This document shows, piece by piece, positions 16,215-24,743 of a stretch of 64,000 nucleotides of DNA; position 1 is the stretch's first letter, and each line of letters begins with the position of its first letter. The translations under genes were made by a program, and so were the position numbers. This DNA is from Oerskovia turbata. GTDB taxonomy: Bacteria; Actinomycetota; Actinomycetes; Actinomycetales; Cellulomonadaceae. The stretch spans positions 248,001 through 312,000 of the forward strand of contig NZ_JOFV01000005.1 of assembly GCF_000718325.1 (NCBI RefSeq), in the 5' to 3' direction. Below the pieces are notes generated by a model. That model saw only the letters and a program-made list of their open reading frames with translations, did no database searches and was not told the origin of the DNA.

Positions 16215-16939
16215 TCTCCGAGGCCCGCGAGCAGGGCTTCCGTACCGACATCGTGTCCTTCGTCCGCCGCAGCGGCCGCCTCAACGCCCGCCAGCAGCGC
16301 GCGTGGGACGACCACGCCGACCAGTTCGTCCTGGACGTCCCGCGGGCGGTCGCGCGTACGTCCGTCGACCCGGCCCACGTGCTCGACGTCGCAGCGACCT
16401 TCGGGCGGACGGCGCCTCTCGTGGTGGAGGTCGGGTCGGGTCTGGGGGAGGCCGTGGTCAACGCGGCCGAGTCCACCCCGGGACGTGACTTCCTGGCCGT
16501 CGAGGTCTACACGCCGGGCCTCGCCCAGACGGTGCTGCGGGCGGCGCAGCGCGGGCTGACGAACCTGCGCCTGGTGCAGGCGAACGCGGCCGAGGTCCTG
16601 ACGACGACGCTGCCCGAGGGCTCGGTCGACGAGCTCTGGATCTTCTTCCCCGACCCCTGGCACAAGGCGCGCCATCACAAGCGCCGCCTCGTGACGCCCG
16701 AGCTCGCGCGGCTCGCCGCCCGGGTCGTCCGTCCCGGGGGGACGTGGCGGCTCGCGACCGACTGGGCCGAGTACGCGGACCAGATGCTGGAGGTCGTCGG
16801 CGCGGACCCGTCGTTCGAGAACGTCCACGGGGTCGGGGCGGTCGCGCCGCGCTTCGAGGGGCGCGTGCTCACGAGCTTCGAGAACAAGGGCCGTGCTGCG
16901 GGCCGGGTCATCACGGACCTGGAGTTCCGCCGGGTCTGA
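16202..16939 (+). CDS. trmB: tRNA (guanosine(46)-N7)-methyltransferase
   Basis: SAM-dependent enzyme making m7G46 in the tRNA variable loop. 245 residues from GTG 16202. SAM motif VVEVGSGLGEAVV, the conserved FLAVEVYTPGLAQ acidic site, and the family signature IFFPDPWHKARHHKRRL are all present; C-terminal TSFENKGRAAGRVITDLEF is also typical. The start codon and -10 box are contained in the terminator hairpin of the upstream gene, so leaderless transcripts should translate freely while read-through transcripts may have the start masked (inference). Confidence 0.95.
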   Translation: MPETLSEAREQGFRTDIVSFVRRSGRLNARQQRAWDDHADQFVLDVPRAVARTSVDPAHVLDVAATFGRTAPLVVEVGSGLGEAVVNAAESTPGRDFLAVEVYTPGLAQTVLRAAQRGLTNLRLVQANAAEVLTTTLPEGSVDELWIFFPDPWHKARHHKRRLVTPELARLAARVVRPGGTWRLATDWAEYADQMLEVVGADPSFENVHGVGAVAPRFEGRVLTSFENKGRAAGRVITDLEFRRV

Positions 16940-16988
16940 GGTCGCCGAGCGCCCGACAATCCGCTCGCGTCCGGCCCGCCGCACGTCC

Positions 16989-17000
16989 TAGGGTCCGGGC
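16989..17000 (+). promoter_or_regulatory. Leaderless promoter -10 of the 17001 gene
   Basis: TAGGGT at 16989-16994, 6 nt, ATG 17001. Confidence 0.6.
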
Positions 17001-17579
17001 ATGCCCCCTGAGACCCCGCTGCCCGACGGCGCCGCTCCCGCCGGCGCGTCCGCTCCCGTCCTCGTCGTCACGGGGGCGATGGCCTCCGGGAAGTCGACGG
17101 TCGCGCAGGCCCTGGCCCGGTCCTTCCCTCTCGCGTCGCACGTGCGCGGCGACATGTTCCGCCGCTTCGTGGTGAGCGGGCAGGCGTCGATGGACCCGCC
17201 GCTCTCGGCGCGGGCCCGCTCCCAGCTCGACCTGCGCCACGTGCTCGCGGCCCGCACCGCCGACACGTACGCGGCCGCGGGGATCACGGCCGTGGTCCAG
17301 GACATCCTGCTGGGGCCCGACCTGGCCCGCTTCACGGCAAGCCTGCGCACCCGGCCGCGCTACGCCGTCGTGCTGGTGCCCAGTGCTGCGGCCCTCGCCG
17401 CGCGGGACGCCGCCCGGCACAAGCAGGCCTACGGCGCGTGGACCCCCGACGAGTTCGCTGCGGCCGCGCGCGAGACCCCGGGCGGCCTGCACCTCGACAC
17501 GACCGGGTGGACCGTCGCCGAGACGGTCGCGCAGATCCTCGACCGCCTCGACGAGGCCCGTGTCGACGACGTGACCTGA
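17001..17579 (+). CDS. P-loop small-molecule kinase-like NTPase (AAA_33 type)
   Basis: 192 residues. Walker A GAMASGKST at residues 25-33, then SHVRGDMFRRFVVSG, where D probably acts as catalytic base, VVQDILLG as Walker B-like strand, and a C-terminal lid region with RHKQAYGAW. The architecture resembles chloramphenicol phosphotransferase/shikimate kinase-like enzymes. The substrate is unknown; zeta-toxin-like activity is less likely since there is no antitoxin next to it. Leaderless start. Confidence 0.75.
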   Translation: MPPETPLPDGAAPAGASAPVLVVTGAMASGKSTVAQALARSFPLASHVRGDMFRRFVVSGQASMDPPLSARARSQLDLRHVLAARTADTYAAAGITAVVQDILLGPDLARFTASLRTRPRYAVVLVPSAAALAARDAARHKQAYGAWTPDEFAAAARETPGGLHLDTTGWTVAETVAQILDRLDEARVDDVT

Positions 17580-17638
17580 GGCGGGCGTCCACCCCGCCCG
17601 GCGGGCAACCGCGCGAGGTCCGGGTCACGATGGGAGGC

Positions 17639-19150
17639 ATGAGCACCGACCCACGCACCCAGGCCACCCCGGACGAGACCTACGACGTGATCGTGATCGG
17701 CGGTGGGCCCGTCGGTGAGAACGCTGCCGACCGCGCGAGCCGCACCGGGCTGAGCGTCGCCGTGGTCGAGGCCGAGCTCGTCGGCGGCGAGTGCTCGTAC
17801 TGGGCGTGCATGCCGTCCAAGGCGCTGCTGCGTCCGGGCGCGGCGCTCGCGGCCGCGCGCGCGGTCCCCGGCGTCCAGGCCGACCCGGTGCTCGACTCCG
17901 CGCCGATCCTCGCGCGCCGTGACGAGATGGTCTCGCACTGGGACGACTCGGGGCAGGTCCAGTGGCTCGACGGCGCGGGCATCACGCTCGTGCGCGGCCT
18001 GGGCCGGCTCGTCGGGACCAAGCTCGTCGAGGTCAGCCCCGAGGACCCCGACGCCGACGTCGACGACCTCCCCGAGACCCGCCTGCTCGCCGCGCGGCAC
18101 GCCGTGGTCGTCGCGACGGGCAGCGTGCCCGTCCTGCCCGACACCCCGGGCCTCGCCGAGACCGACCCGTGGAGCAGCCGCGAGGCCACGAGCGTCCAGG
18201 ACGTCCCGACCTCGATCGTGATCCTGGGCGGGGGAGTCGTGGGCGTCGAGATGGCGACGGCGTTCCGCGACCTCGGGTCGAAGGTCACGCTGCTCTCGCG
18301 CGGACGACTGCTCGGGCGCTCGGAGCCCTTCGCGGGCGAGGCCGTCGCGGCCGGCCTGAAGGCGATCGGCGTGGACGTGCGCCTGGGCGTGAGCGTCACG
18401 GGAGCGTCGTCCCTGCCCGACGGCGGAGCGCGCCTCGCGTACGACGGCCCGCAGGGCAAGGGGTCGGTCGCGGCGGCGCAGGTGCTCGTCGCGACGGGCC
18501 GCGTGCCGCGCACCGCGGACCTGGGGATCGACGTCCTCGGGCTCGAGCCCGGGAAGGCGCTCGCGGTCGACGACCAGCTCGAGGTCCAGGGCGTCGAGGG
18601 TGGCTGGCTGTTCGCGTGCGGCGACGTGACCGGACGCGTGGCGACCACGCACCAGGGCAAGTACGAGGGACGCGTCGTGGGCGACGTGGTCGCGGCGAGG
18701 TTCGGGAGGGCGAAGCCGGGGGAGGCTGCGGCGGCAGGGGCGGACGGTGAGACCCCCGAGCCCTGGAGCCGCTACGCCGCGACCGCCGACCACGGCGCCA
18801 AGACCCAGGTCTTGTTCTCCCGTCCCGAGGTCGCGTCGGTGGGGATGACCGAGGCCGAGGCCAGGAAGGCGGGGCTCACGGTCAAGGCGGTGTCGTACAA
18901 GCTCGGCTCGGTGTCCGGGGCCGTGCTCGTGGCCGAGGGCTACGAGGGGACCGCGCAGATCGTGGTCGACACCGACCGGCAGGTCGTCGTGGGCGCGACG
19001 TTCGTCGGCCCGGACGCGGCGGAGATGCTGCACGCCGCGACCGTCGCGATCGTCGGGCAGGTGCCGCTTGCACGCTTGTGGCACGCTGTGCCCGCCTACC
19101 CGACGATCAGCGAGGTCTGGCTACGGCTGCTCGAGACCTACGGCCTGTAG
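17639..19150 (+). CDS. Flavoprotein disulfide reductase (dihydrolipoyl dehydrogenase/mycothione reductase family)
   Basis: NAD(P)H- and FAD-dependent oxidoreductase, 503 residues from ATG 17639. FAD fingerprint YDVIVIGGGPVGENAA near residue 15; redox disulfide motif GGECSYWACMPSKALL, where the two Cys are five residues apart as in the family; NAD(P) fingerprint ILGGGVVGVEMATAF; second FAD motif LFACGDVTGRVATTHQGKY; dimerisation-domain active-site His in HAVPAYPTISEVW. The substrate is not clear: the CSYWACMPSK variant is distinct from lipoamide and mycothione reductases proper. A GGGAGG directly before ATG is too close to be a good ribosome binding site. Confidence 0.86.
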   Translation: MSTDPRTQATPDETYDVIVIGGGPVGENAADRASRTGLSVAVVEAELVGGECSYWACMPSKALLRPGAALAAARAVPGVQADPVLDSAPILARRDEMVSHWDDSGQVQWLDGAGITLVRGLGRLVGTKLVEVSPEDPDADVDDLPETRLLAARHAVVVATGSVPVLPDTPGLAETDPWSSREATSVQDVPTSIVILGGGVVGVEMATAFRDLGSKVTLLSRGRLLGRSEPFAGEAVAAGLKAIGVDVRLGVSVTGASSLPDGGARLAYDGPQGKGSVAAAQVLVATGRVPRTADLGIDVLGLEPGKALAVDDQLEVQGVEGGWLFACGDVTGRVATTHQGKYEGRVVGDVVAARFGRAKPGEAAAAGADGETPEPWSRYAATADHGAKTQVLFSRPEVASVGMTEAEARKAGLTVKAVSYKLGSVSGAVLVAEGYEGTAQIVVDTDRQVVVGATFVGPDAAEMLHAATVAIVGQVPLARLWHAVPAYPTISEVWLRLLETYGL

Positions 19151-19160
19151 CCGCGGGGCC

Positions 19161-19180
19161 CCGAGCGGCCGCCTGCTCGG
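19161..19180. terminator. Small hairpin between convergent genes
   Basis: CCGAGC (19161-19166) and GCTCGG (19175-19180), 8-nt loop, between two converging stops at 19150 and 19181. Confidence 0.4.
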
Positions 19181-20191
19181 TCAGCCGAGCTGGCCGTCCG
19201 AGGAGAACACGAGGCCGAGCGCGATCTCGCCCTGGAGGAGCGCCGACTTCGTCAGCGGCCCACCCACGTCGAGGTTCACGAAGTTCGTGATGTTCAGGCC
19301 GTAGGTCTCCTCGAGACCAGGCTGGCAGAACGCGCGCTCGGGGCACTCCGGCCCGGCGCCGAGCGTGACACCGCCGGGGCAGGCCTCGGCGAGGTCGCTG
19401 AGCGTCGTCACGTCGTGCTCCTCGGCGAAGGCCGTCGTGACGGCGAACGCGTTCTGGTCCTGGGCTGCCGACGGCTCGCCGAACGTCAGGCCCTTCTGCG
19501 TCCCGAGATCGCGCAGCGCGGTCACGGTGGAGTCGAGGTCCCCGCTCGCGAGGGGCTCGGCGTCAGCGCCGTTGAGCTCCTTGTTGAGGAACTCGGTGAG
19601 CGTCCCCACGTACTCGGGGAACACGCTGAGCTGGCCCGAGACGAGCGCAGGCAGGTACGTCTCGCGCGCGTCGACGGTCTGCACCGTGACGTCGTAGCCG
19701 CCCGAGCGCAGGACCGCGGCATAGATCTCGGCGAGCGTCGTGCTCTCGGAGAAGTTGGCCGCGCCCACGACGAGCGACGTACCGGTCCCCGGGGTCGACG
19801 TCGCCGCGAGGCCCTCGTCCTCGACGAACTTCGCCGCGGCCTGCGAGGACGTCTGCCGGTCCACGTCGACGGCCTTGTTGAGCGCGATGAGCTTGTCGGT
19901 GTCGAGCGCCGCGGACACGGTGTCGAGCAGCTCCAGCACGGCCGGCTGGTCCGCGACGGCGGCCGCGTTGGCCGCCGGGATGATGTTGTCGACGGTCTGC
20001 AGGTTCTCGTCGTCCTCGAGGACGACGAGCGCGTCGCCCGCGACGGGCTCGCACACCGTGCCGCTCGCGGTCGACGTGGAACCCCCGGACGCCTCGGTGC
20101 CGGAGGAACCGGCCTCACCGCACGCCGCGAGAGCGACGACGAGGAGAGCGGAAGCGGTCAGGGAGCGGAAAGTGGTGGATCGCCGTGACAT
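19181..20191 (-). CDS. Glycine-betaine-type ABC transporter substrate-binding lipoprotein, apparently circularly permuted
   Basis: 336 residues from ATG 20191; signal peptide with lipobox LAAC near residue 24. The OpuAC/OsmX-type domain is present in two pieces in swapped order. Residues ~50-130 (ALVVLEDDENLQ, DNIIPAANAAA, IALNKAVDVDRQ) are what normally forms the C-terminal lobe; residues ~140-336 (VVGAANFSESTTLAEIYAAV, FPEYVGTLTEFLN, ending GLVFSSDGQLG) are what normally comes first and normally runs straight into the VVLEDD strand. The protein stops exactly at that junction. It should bind betaine, choline or a similar solute and feed the two permeases encoded next. Confidence 0.85.
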   Translation of the reverse strand: MSRRSTTFRSLTASALLVVALAACGEAGSSGTEASGGSTSTASGTVCEPVAGDALVVLEDDENLQTVDNIIPAANAAAVADQPAVLELLDTVSAALDTDKLIALNKAVDVDRQTSSQAAAKFVEDEGLAATSTPGTGTSLVVGAANFSESTTLAEIYAAVLRSGGYDVTVQTVDARETYLPALVSGQLSVFPEYVGTLTEFLNKELNGADAEPLASGDLDSTVTALRDLGTQKGLTFGEPSAAQDQNAFAVTTAFAEEHDVTTLSDLAEACPGGVTLGAGPECPERAFCQPGLEETYGLNITNFVNLDVGGPLTKSALLQGEIALGLVFSSDGQLG

Positions 20192-20276
20192 GGGTGTCAG
20201 GTGCCTCTCGGGTCGTCGGCTCGCACGAACACCCCATTCCACCCCTGAGGGGAGGCCCCGGCAACCCGAGGGCCCC

Positions 20277-20957
20277 TCAGCGGACGGTGCGCGCCCTCAC
20301 CCGCAGCGGTGCGGGGGTCACAGCCCGCTGGACGAGCGCGAGGACCGCGTCGACGACGAGGCACAGCACCGCGATCACGACGCCCACCGCGAGGACCTGC
20401 CCGTAGCGCTGGTTGGAGAAGCCGACCCGCAGAGGCACGCCGAGCCCTCCGCCGCCCACGAACGCCGCGAGCGTCAGCACCGCGATGACCTGCACGATCG
20501 CCGTCCGCAGTCCGGCCGCGACCAGCGGCACCGCGAGGGGGACCTCGACGAGCCACAGCGAGCGCTGCGAGCTCATGCCCATGCCGCGCGCCGCGTCCTT
20601 GACGTCGGGGTCGACCTCGGCGACGCCCGTGTAGGCGTTCGCGAGGATGAGCGGGATCGCGAAGATCACGGCCGAGATGACCGCGGCCCGGTCCCCGAAC
20701 AGCCCGCCCGCCGCGAGGATCAGCAGGATCCCGAACGTCGGCAGCGCGCGCGAGGTGTTGACGATCACGATCGTCGGCCCTGCGCCCTTGCCCGAGTGGC
20801 CGAGCCAGATGCCCGCGGGCAGCGCGATCAGGGCGGCCAGGAGGACCGCGACCGCGGTCATCTCCAGGTGCTCGCCCGTGCGGACCAGCAGCCCGTCGGG
20901 GCCGGTCCAGTTGAGCGGGTCGTTGAGCCACGTCAGGGCTTCCTGGACGACGTTCAT
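20277..20957 (-). CDS. Glycine-betaine-type ABC transporter permease (second subunit)
   Basis: 226 residues, about five or six membrane spans, with the MetI/ProW-type coupling region EVDPDVKDAARGMGMSSQRSLWLVEVPLAVPLV (EAA-like loop) that contacts the ATPase. Start ATG overlaps the stop of the other permease (ATGA), so the two subunits are translated together. Part of the minus-strand unit permease-permease-binding protein; the ATPase is divergently transcribed. Confidence 0.88.
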   Translation of the reverse strand: MNVVQEALTWLNDPLNWTGPDGLLVRTGEHLEMTAVAVLLAALIALPAGIWLGHSGKGAGPTIVIVNTSRALPTFGILLILAAGGLFGDRAAVISAVIFAIPLILANAYTGVAEVDPDVKDAARGMGMSSQRSLWLVEVPLAVPLVAAGLRTAIVQVIAVLTLAAFVGGGGLGVPLRVGFSNQRYGQVLAVGVVIAVLCLVVDAVLALVQRAVTPAPLRVRARTVR

Positions 20958-21715
20958 GCGGTCCGCTCGCTCGCCGCCTCGGCCGCCTGCGCGACCGCCG
21001 CCTCATCCGCGCCCCGTCCGGAGCGGTCCGTCGAGCGGTCTGCCGAGCGGTCTGCCGAGCCCGGCGCCCGGGTGCGCGACCACGGGGTCAGGACCCGACC
21101 CAGGAGCAGGAGCAGCAGGTCGAGCACGACCGCCAGCAGCAGGCACAGGAGCGTCGCCGTCATGATCTGGGCGTTGTAGCTCGACCGGAAGCCGCGGAAC
21201 ATCAGGGTGCCCAGCCCGCCGAACCCTGCCACGAACCCGACCGTGACGAGCGCCACGGTCGAGACGGTCGCGAGCCGCACGCCGGTCATGATGCTCGGCA
21301 GCGCGTTCGGGATCTCGACCGAGGCCAGCAGTCGCGTGGGCCCGTAGCCCAGGCCCTTGGCCGCGTCGCGCACGTCCGGGTCGACGCCCTGCAGGCCCAC
21401 CAGGATGTTGCGCACCAGGATGAGCAGGGCGTACATCACGAGACCGATGAGCACGGGGGTCCGGCCGATCCCCGTGAACGGGACGAGGATCGAGAACAGC
21501 GCGAGCGAGGGGATCGTGTACATGACGCCGGTCGTCCCGAGCACGGGGACGGCGAGCCAGCGCACACGGTGCGCGAGCGCCGCGAGCGGCAGGGCGATGA
21601 CCAGCGCGATGAGCACGGCCTGGAGGGTGATCGTCGTGTGCTCGACGAGCGCCTGGGAGATCTCTCCCCAGTTGTTCTGGACGTAGCTCCACGAGAACCA
21701 CGGGTTGGGTGGCAT
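20954..21715 (-). CDS. Glycine-betaine-type ABC transporter permease (first subunit)
   Basis: 253 residues from ATG 21715. It begins MPPNPWFSWSYVQNNWGEI and carries about six membrane spans with the coupling loop GVDPDVRDAAKGLGYGPTRL and IPNALPSIMTGVRLATVSTV, as in OpuCB/ProW. The Arg/Ser-rich C-terminal tail contains four near-repeats of SADRS/STDRS. Its start is leaderless (TAGGTT-7-ATG), 68 bp from the divergent ATPase start. Confidence 0.88.
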   Translation of the reverse strand: MPPNPWFSWSYVQNNWGEISQALVEHTTITLQAVLIALVIALPLAALAHRVRWLAVPVLGTTGVMYTIPSLALFSILVPFTGIGRTPVLIGLVMYALLILVRNILVGLQGVDPDVRDAAKGLGYGPTRLLASVEIPNALPSIMTGVRLATVSTVALVTVGFVAGFGGLGTLMFRGFRSSYNAQIMTATLLCLLLAVVLDLLLLLLGRVLTPWSRTRAPGSADRSADRSTDRSGRGADEAAVAQAAEAASERTA

Positions 21716-21783
21716 GCCGTCGAACCTATCCCGAGCCGCCCACCGCTCGCGCGACGGGGTGGTGCGCCGGGTAGCGTCGGGGC
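21716..21783. promoter_or_regulatory. Divergent leaderless promoters of the betaine-type transporter
   Basis: Minus strand: TAGGTT (complement of 21723-21728), 7 nt, ATG 21715. Plus strand: TAGCGT (21772-21777), 6 nt, ATG 21784. Both units start within one 68-bp gap, so a single regulator could control the whole transporter. Confidence 0.58.
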
Positions 21784-22830
21784 ATGGCGAGCACCCCGAC
21801 CGGCACCACCGAGGCCACCCCAGCATTCCCGACGATCACCGACGAGACGGTCATCGAGTTCGACGGTGTCCGCAAGGAGTACCCGAACGGGACCGTCGCC
21901 GTGGGCGACCTGTCCCTGAGCGTGCGCGAGCACGAGATGCTCGCGCTCGTCGGGCCGTCCGGCTGCGGCAAGTCCACGACGCTGCGCATGACCAACCGTC
22001 TCGTCGAACCCTCGGCCGGGCGCATCCTGCTGCGCGGCGAGGACATCACGCAGGGCGACCCCGTGGCCCTGCGGCGTCGCATCGGGTACGTGATCCAGAA
22101 CGTCGGCCTGTTCCCGCACCGCACCGTCGCGCAGAACGTCGCGACCGTCCCTGGCCTGCTCGGCTGGGACAAGGCACGAACCCGCTCACGGGTCGGCGAG
22201 CTGCTCGAGCTCGTCGGCCTGGCCCCCGACACCTATGCCAAGCGCTACCCGCACGAGCTCTCGGGCGGCGAGCGTCAACGCGTCGGCGTGGCCCGGGCCC
22301 TCGCGACCGATCCACCGGTCCTGCTCATGGACGAGCCCTTCGGCGCCGTCGACCCCGCCGGGCGCCGAAGGCTCCAGTCCGAGTTCCGGCGCATCCAGCG
22401 CGAGCTCGGGACCACGGTCCTGTTCGTGACGCACGACATCGACGAGGCCGTCCACCTCGCCGACCGCATCGCGGTCTTCAGCTTCGGCGGGCACCTCGAA
22501 CAGCTCGCCGAGCCCCTGACCGTCCTGGCCCACCCCGCGAGCGACGCAGTGCGCGAGTTCATCGGAGAGGGCGCGCCGGTCCGCATGCTCGGGCTCGCCA
22601 TGGTGCAGCGCGCAGACCTCGAGAGCGTCGACCTCATCTCGGCACCTGCCCCCGACCCCATCCGCCTGGGCGCGCCGCTGTCCGTCGCCTTCGAGGCGAT
22701 CGCGGCGCTGCCCGGCTCCGCGATGGGCCGGGTGCCCGTCGCTGACGACGCGGGCGACGTCGTCGGGACCCTCACCGCGGACGGGATCCTCACCGCCCTG
22801 CGGCGCACCGCGGACGCCGCCGCGGTCTAG
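21784..22830 (+). CDS. Glycine-betaine-type ABC transporter ATP-binding protein
   Basis: 348 residues. Walker A GPSGCGKSTTLRM, Q-loop YVIQNVGLFPH, signature LSGGERQRVGVARAL, Walker B LLMDEPFGAVDP and switch His in FVTHDIDEAVHLADR are those of the ProV/OpuCA group. After the ATPase domain, residues ~245-348 hold what resembles a single remnant CBS-type regulatory segment (GRVPVADDAGDVVGTLTADGIL) instead of a clear CBS pair. Works with the two permeases and the binding protein encoded on the other strand. Confidence 0.9.
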   Translation: MASTPTGTTEATPAFPTITDETVIEFDGVRKEYPNGTVAVGDLSLSVREHEMLALVGPSGCGKSTTLRMTNRLVEPSAGRILLRGEDITQGDPVALRRRIGYVIQNVGLFPHRTVAQNVATVPGLLGWDKARTRSRVGELLELVGLAPDTYAKRYPHELSGGERQRVGVARALATDPPVLLMDEPFGAVDPAGRRRLQSEFRRIQRELGTTVLFVTHDIDEAVHLADRIAVFSFGGHLEQLAEPLTVLAHPASDAVREFIGEGAPVRMLGLAMVQRADLESVDLISAPAPDPIRLGAPLSVAFEAIAALPGSAMGRVPVADDAGDVVGTLTADGILTALRRTADAAAV

Positions 22831-22882
22831 CGGCGCGACGGAGATCTCACCGCCCGCGCGTGTACGGTGCGCGCGGGACGTC

Positions 22883-22895
22883 TAGGCTCGTACGC
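22883..22895 (+). promoter_or_regulatory. Leaderless promoter -10 of the ATP-grasp gene
   Basis: TAGGCT at 22883-22888, 7 nt, GTG 22896. Confidence 0.55.
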
Positions 22896-23816
22896 GTGAC
22901 CACCACCGCGCGCATCGCCCTCGCCACCTGCTCCGTCCTGCCCCGGCTCGACCCCGACGACGCCCCCCTCGTGGGCGCCCTCGTCGCCCGGGGCATCGAG
23001 GCCGTGCCGTCGGTGTGGGACGACGAGTCGGTCGACTGGTCGTCGTTCGACGCGGTCGTCGTACGCTCCGCCTGGGACTACGCGCCGCGCCGCGACGAGT
23101 TCGTCGAGTGGGCGGAGCGCGCCGGTCGTGTGCTCAACCCCGCCGCCGTCATCAGCTGGAACACCGACAAGCGCTATCTCAAGGAGCTCGAGGAGCAGGG
23201 CGTACCCGTCATCCCGACGCTCTGGCTCGACCCGAGCCAGAACCTGTCCTCGCGCGCCATCCACACGCGACTGCCCGCGCAGGGCGACTTCGTCATCAAG
23301 CCCGTCGTGAGCGCCGGGGCCAAGGACACCGGGCGCTACCAGTCCGGTGAGGCGCACTCGCGCGGCCTCGCGATCCAGCACGCCAAGAACCTCCTGGCCT
23401 CCGGCCGCCAGGTCATGGTCCAGCCGTACGTCCGCAGCGTCGACACCGCGGGGGAGACCGGGCTCGTCTTCATCGACGGCGAGTTCTCGCACGCCGTGCG
23501 CAAGAACGCGCTGCTCACCGGACCGCACCGGCCTACCCAGGGCCTGTACAAGCAGGAGGAGATGAGCCGCTTCGAGGCGAGCCCCGAGCAGCTCGCGGTC
23601 GCCGAGCAGGCGCTCGCGGTCGCGGCGCAGGCAGTCCCCGGGCAGGAGCCCAACCTCTACGCACGGGTCGACCTGGTGAACGGGGACGACGGCGCCCCCA
23701 TGGTCATCGAGGCCGAGCTCACCGAGCCCTCGCTCTTCTTCTCGCTCGGCAAGGGCTCGCTCGACCGCTTCGCGGACGCGGTGGCACGGCGGCTCGCGGC
23801 GAGCCCCGAGGCCTGA
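22896..23816 (+). CDS. ATP-grasp domain protein (RimK/glutathione synthetase-like)
   Basis: 306 residues from GTG 22896. N-terminal RIALATCSVLPRLDPDD and SFDAVVVRSAWDYAPRRDEFVEW precede an ATP-grasp core: NTDKRYLKELEEQGVPVIPT, the ATP-binding lysine strand DFVIKPVVSAGAKDTGRYQ, and the metal-ligand strand YARVDLVNGDDGAPMVIEAELTEPSLFF. This subfamily forms carboxylate-amine bonds on unknown substrates. Single gene with its own leaderless promoter and a strong terminator at 23871-23906. Confidence 0.82.
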   Translation: MTTTARIALATCSVLPRLDPDDAPLVGALVARGIEAVPSVWDDESVDWSSFDAVVVRSAWDYAPRRDEFVEWAERAGRVLNPAAVISWNTDKRYLKELEEQGVPVIPTLWLDPSQNLSSRAIHTRLPAQGDFVIKPVVSAGAKDTGRYQSGEAHSRGLAIQHAKNLLASGRQVMVQPYVRSVDTAGETGLVFIDGEFSHAVRKNALLTGPHRPTQGLYKQEEMSRFEASPEQLAVAEQALAVAAQAVPGQEPNLYARVDLVNGDDGAPMVIEAELTEPSLFFSLGKGSLDRFADAVARRLAASPEA

Positions 23817-23870
23817 CCGCCCGCCCTCGTCAGGCGGGCGCACGTCACGGCGCCCCGACCCCGGACGTGA

Positions 23871-23906
23871 TGAAGGCCCGACGAGCGGTTGCTCGTCGGG
23901 CCTTCA
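23871..23906. terminator. Strong bidirectional terminator
   Basis: A 16-bp perfect stem from TGAAGGCCCGACGAGC (23871-23886) and its complement (23891-23906), loop GGTT. It separates the ATP-grasp gene (+) from the membrane protein gene ending at 23974 (-). Confidence 0.85.
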
Positions 23907-23973
23907 CCATGCCGGGAGATTCTTGCCGGGTGATCTGCCGAGCTGGTCGTGCTGGTGCTGCTGCGCCGCTGCG

Positions 23974-24450
23974 TCAGGCGTTGACGACCTCAGGGGTGGT
24001 CGCGGTGCCGGCGCTCAGTGCGGGGGCTGCTCCGATGCGGCGCAGTGCGTAGCCGAGGAGACCGAACAGGACACCGAGGCCCATGACCAGCGCGCTGACA
24101 CCGTAGGACACGACCGAGGTGAAGAGCGAGGCGCGCAGGAACGAGCCGTTCATGACCGTGGCACGGGTCGGGTCTTCCTTGTCGAGCTCTGCGTAGGTCT
24201 TGCCCTCGCTCATGGCGAGCGCGTGCTCGTTGATGACCTCTGCCTGGGCGTAGGCGCTGAACGGGCCCCGGACCGGCGAGCCGGCGAGCATCGAGGCGTC
24301 CTCGGAGACCGTGATCTTCTCGGCGGCCAGCTGCGAGCTGATGGTGGCCCAGGTGGCTGCGCCGGCGAGCAGCAGCACGAGGCCTGCGATCATCGTGACG
24401 AGGCCGATGAGGCGGACGGAGCGGGCGGGGCCAGCGGTGCTGGTGCTCAT
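23974..24450 (-). CDS. Small membrane protein of unknown function
   Basis: 158 residues from ATG 24450. One membrane span near residues 12-36 (RLIGLVTMIAGLVLLLAGAA), an extracytoplasmic-looking middle of ~70 residues (ITVSEDASMLAG, YAQAEVINEHALAM), and two close hydrophobic segments near residues 105-140 ending in an Arg pair. Homologues are often labelled with unrelated names, so I give no function. Its promoter (TTGTGA-18-TAGGGT) contains a perfect Rex-type site, which links it to redox state. Confidence 0.75.
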   Translation of the reverse strand: MSTSTAGPARSVRLIGLVTMIAGLVLLLAGAATWATISSQLAAEKITVSEDASMLAGSPVRGPFSAYAQAEVINEHALAMSEGKTYAELDKEDPTRATVMNGSFLRASLFTSVVSYGVSALVMGLGVLFGLLGYALRRIGAAPALSAGTATTPEVVNA

Positions 24451-24550
24451 GGTGTGACTCCCAGAAGAAGAGGTCGAGGCGACCTGAGATGAGGTGCGAA
24501 AGGTTCGAACTTCGTTGCGATCCCTATGCTGGGAGCGCTTCGATAAGTCG

Positions 24551-24581
24551 ACCCTACAGACCTTGTGAACGCCTTCACAAG
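24551..24581 (-). promoter_or_regulatory. Rex-type operator overlapping the promoter of the 24450 gene
   Basis: CTTGTGAACGCCTTCACAAG at 24562-24581 is a perfect match to the Rex consensus with 8-bp arms. On the minus strand TTGTGA within it serves as a -35, followed after 18 bp by TAGGGT (complement of 24551-24556), giving a ~95-nt leader before ATG 24450. The nearest plus-strand gene starts at 24744. Confidence 0.75.
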
Positions 24582-24743
24582 CGAGAATCTGTGGCCTCCG
24601 TCACGTGGAGATGACAGAGTGTCACTCTCGGGAGAAGCGGCCCGCCGAACCGTTCCGACGCGTAGGGCCGAAGGTTCTCCGGGCCCGGGACGAAGGTCCC
24701 GAGCGGTCCTCCGCAACGGGTCCGTGAACGCCAGGAGGGTGGC

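Noticed and set aside
17001..17579. Zeta-type toxin for the P-loop protein
   Set aside because: No antitoxin gene is adjacent, and size and motifs fit small-molecule kinases as well.
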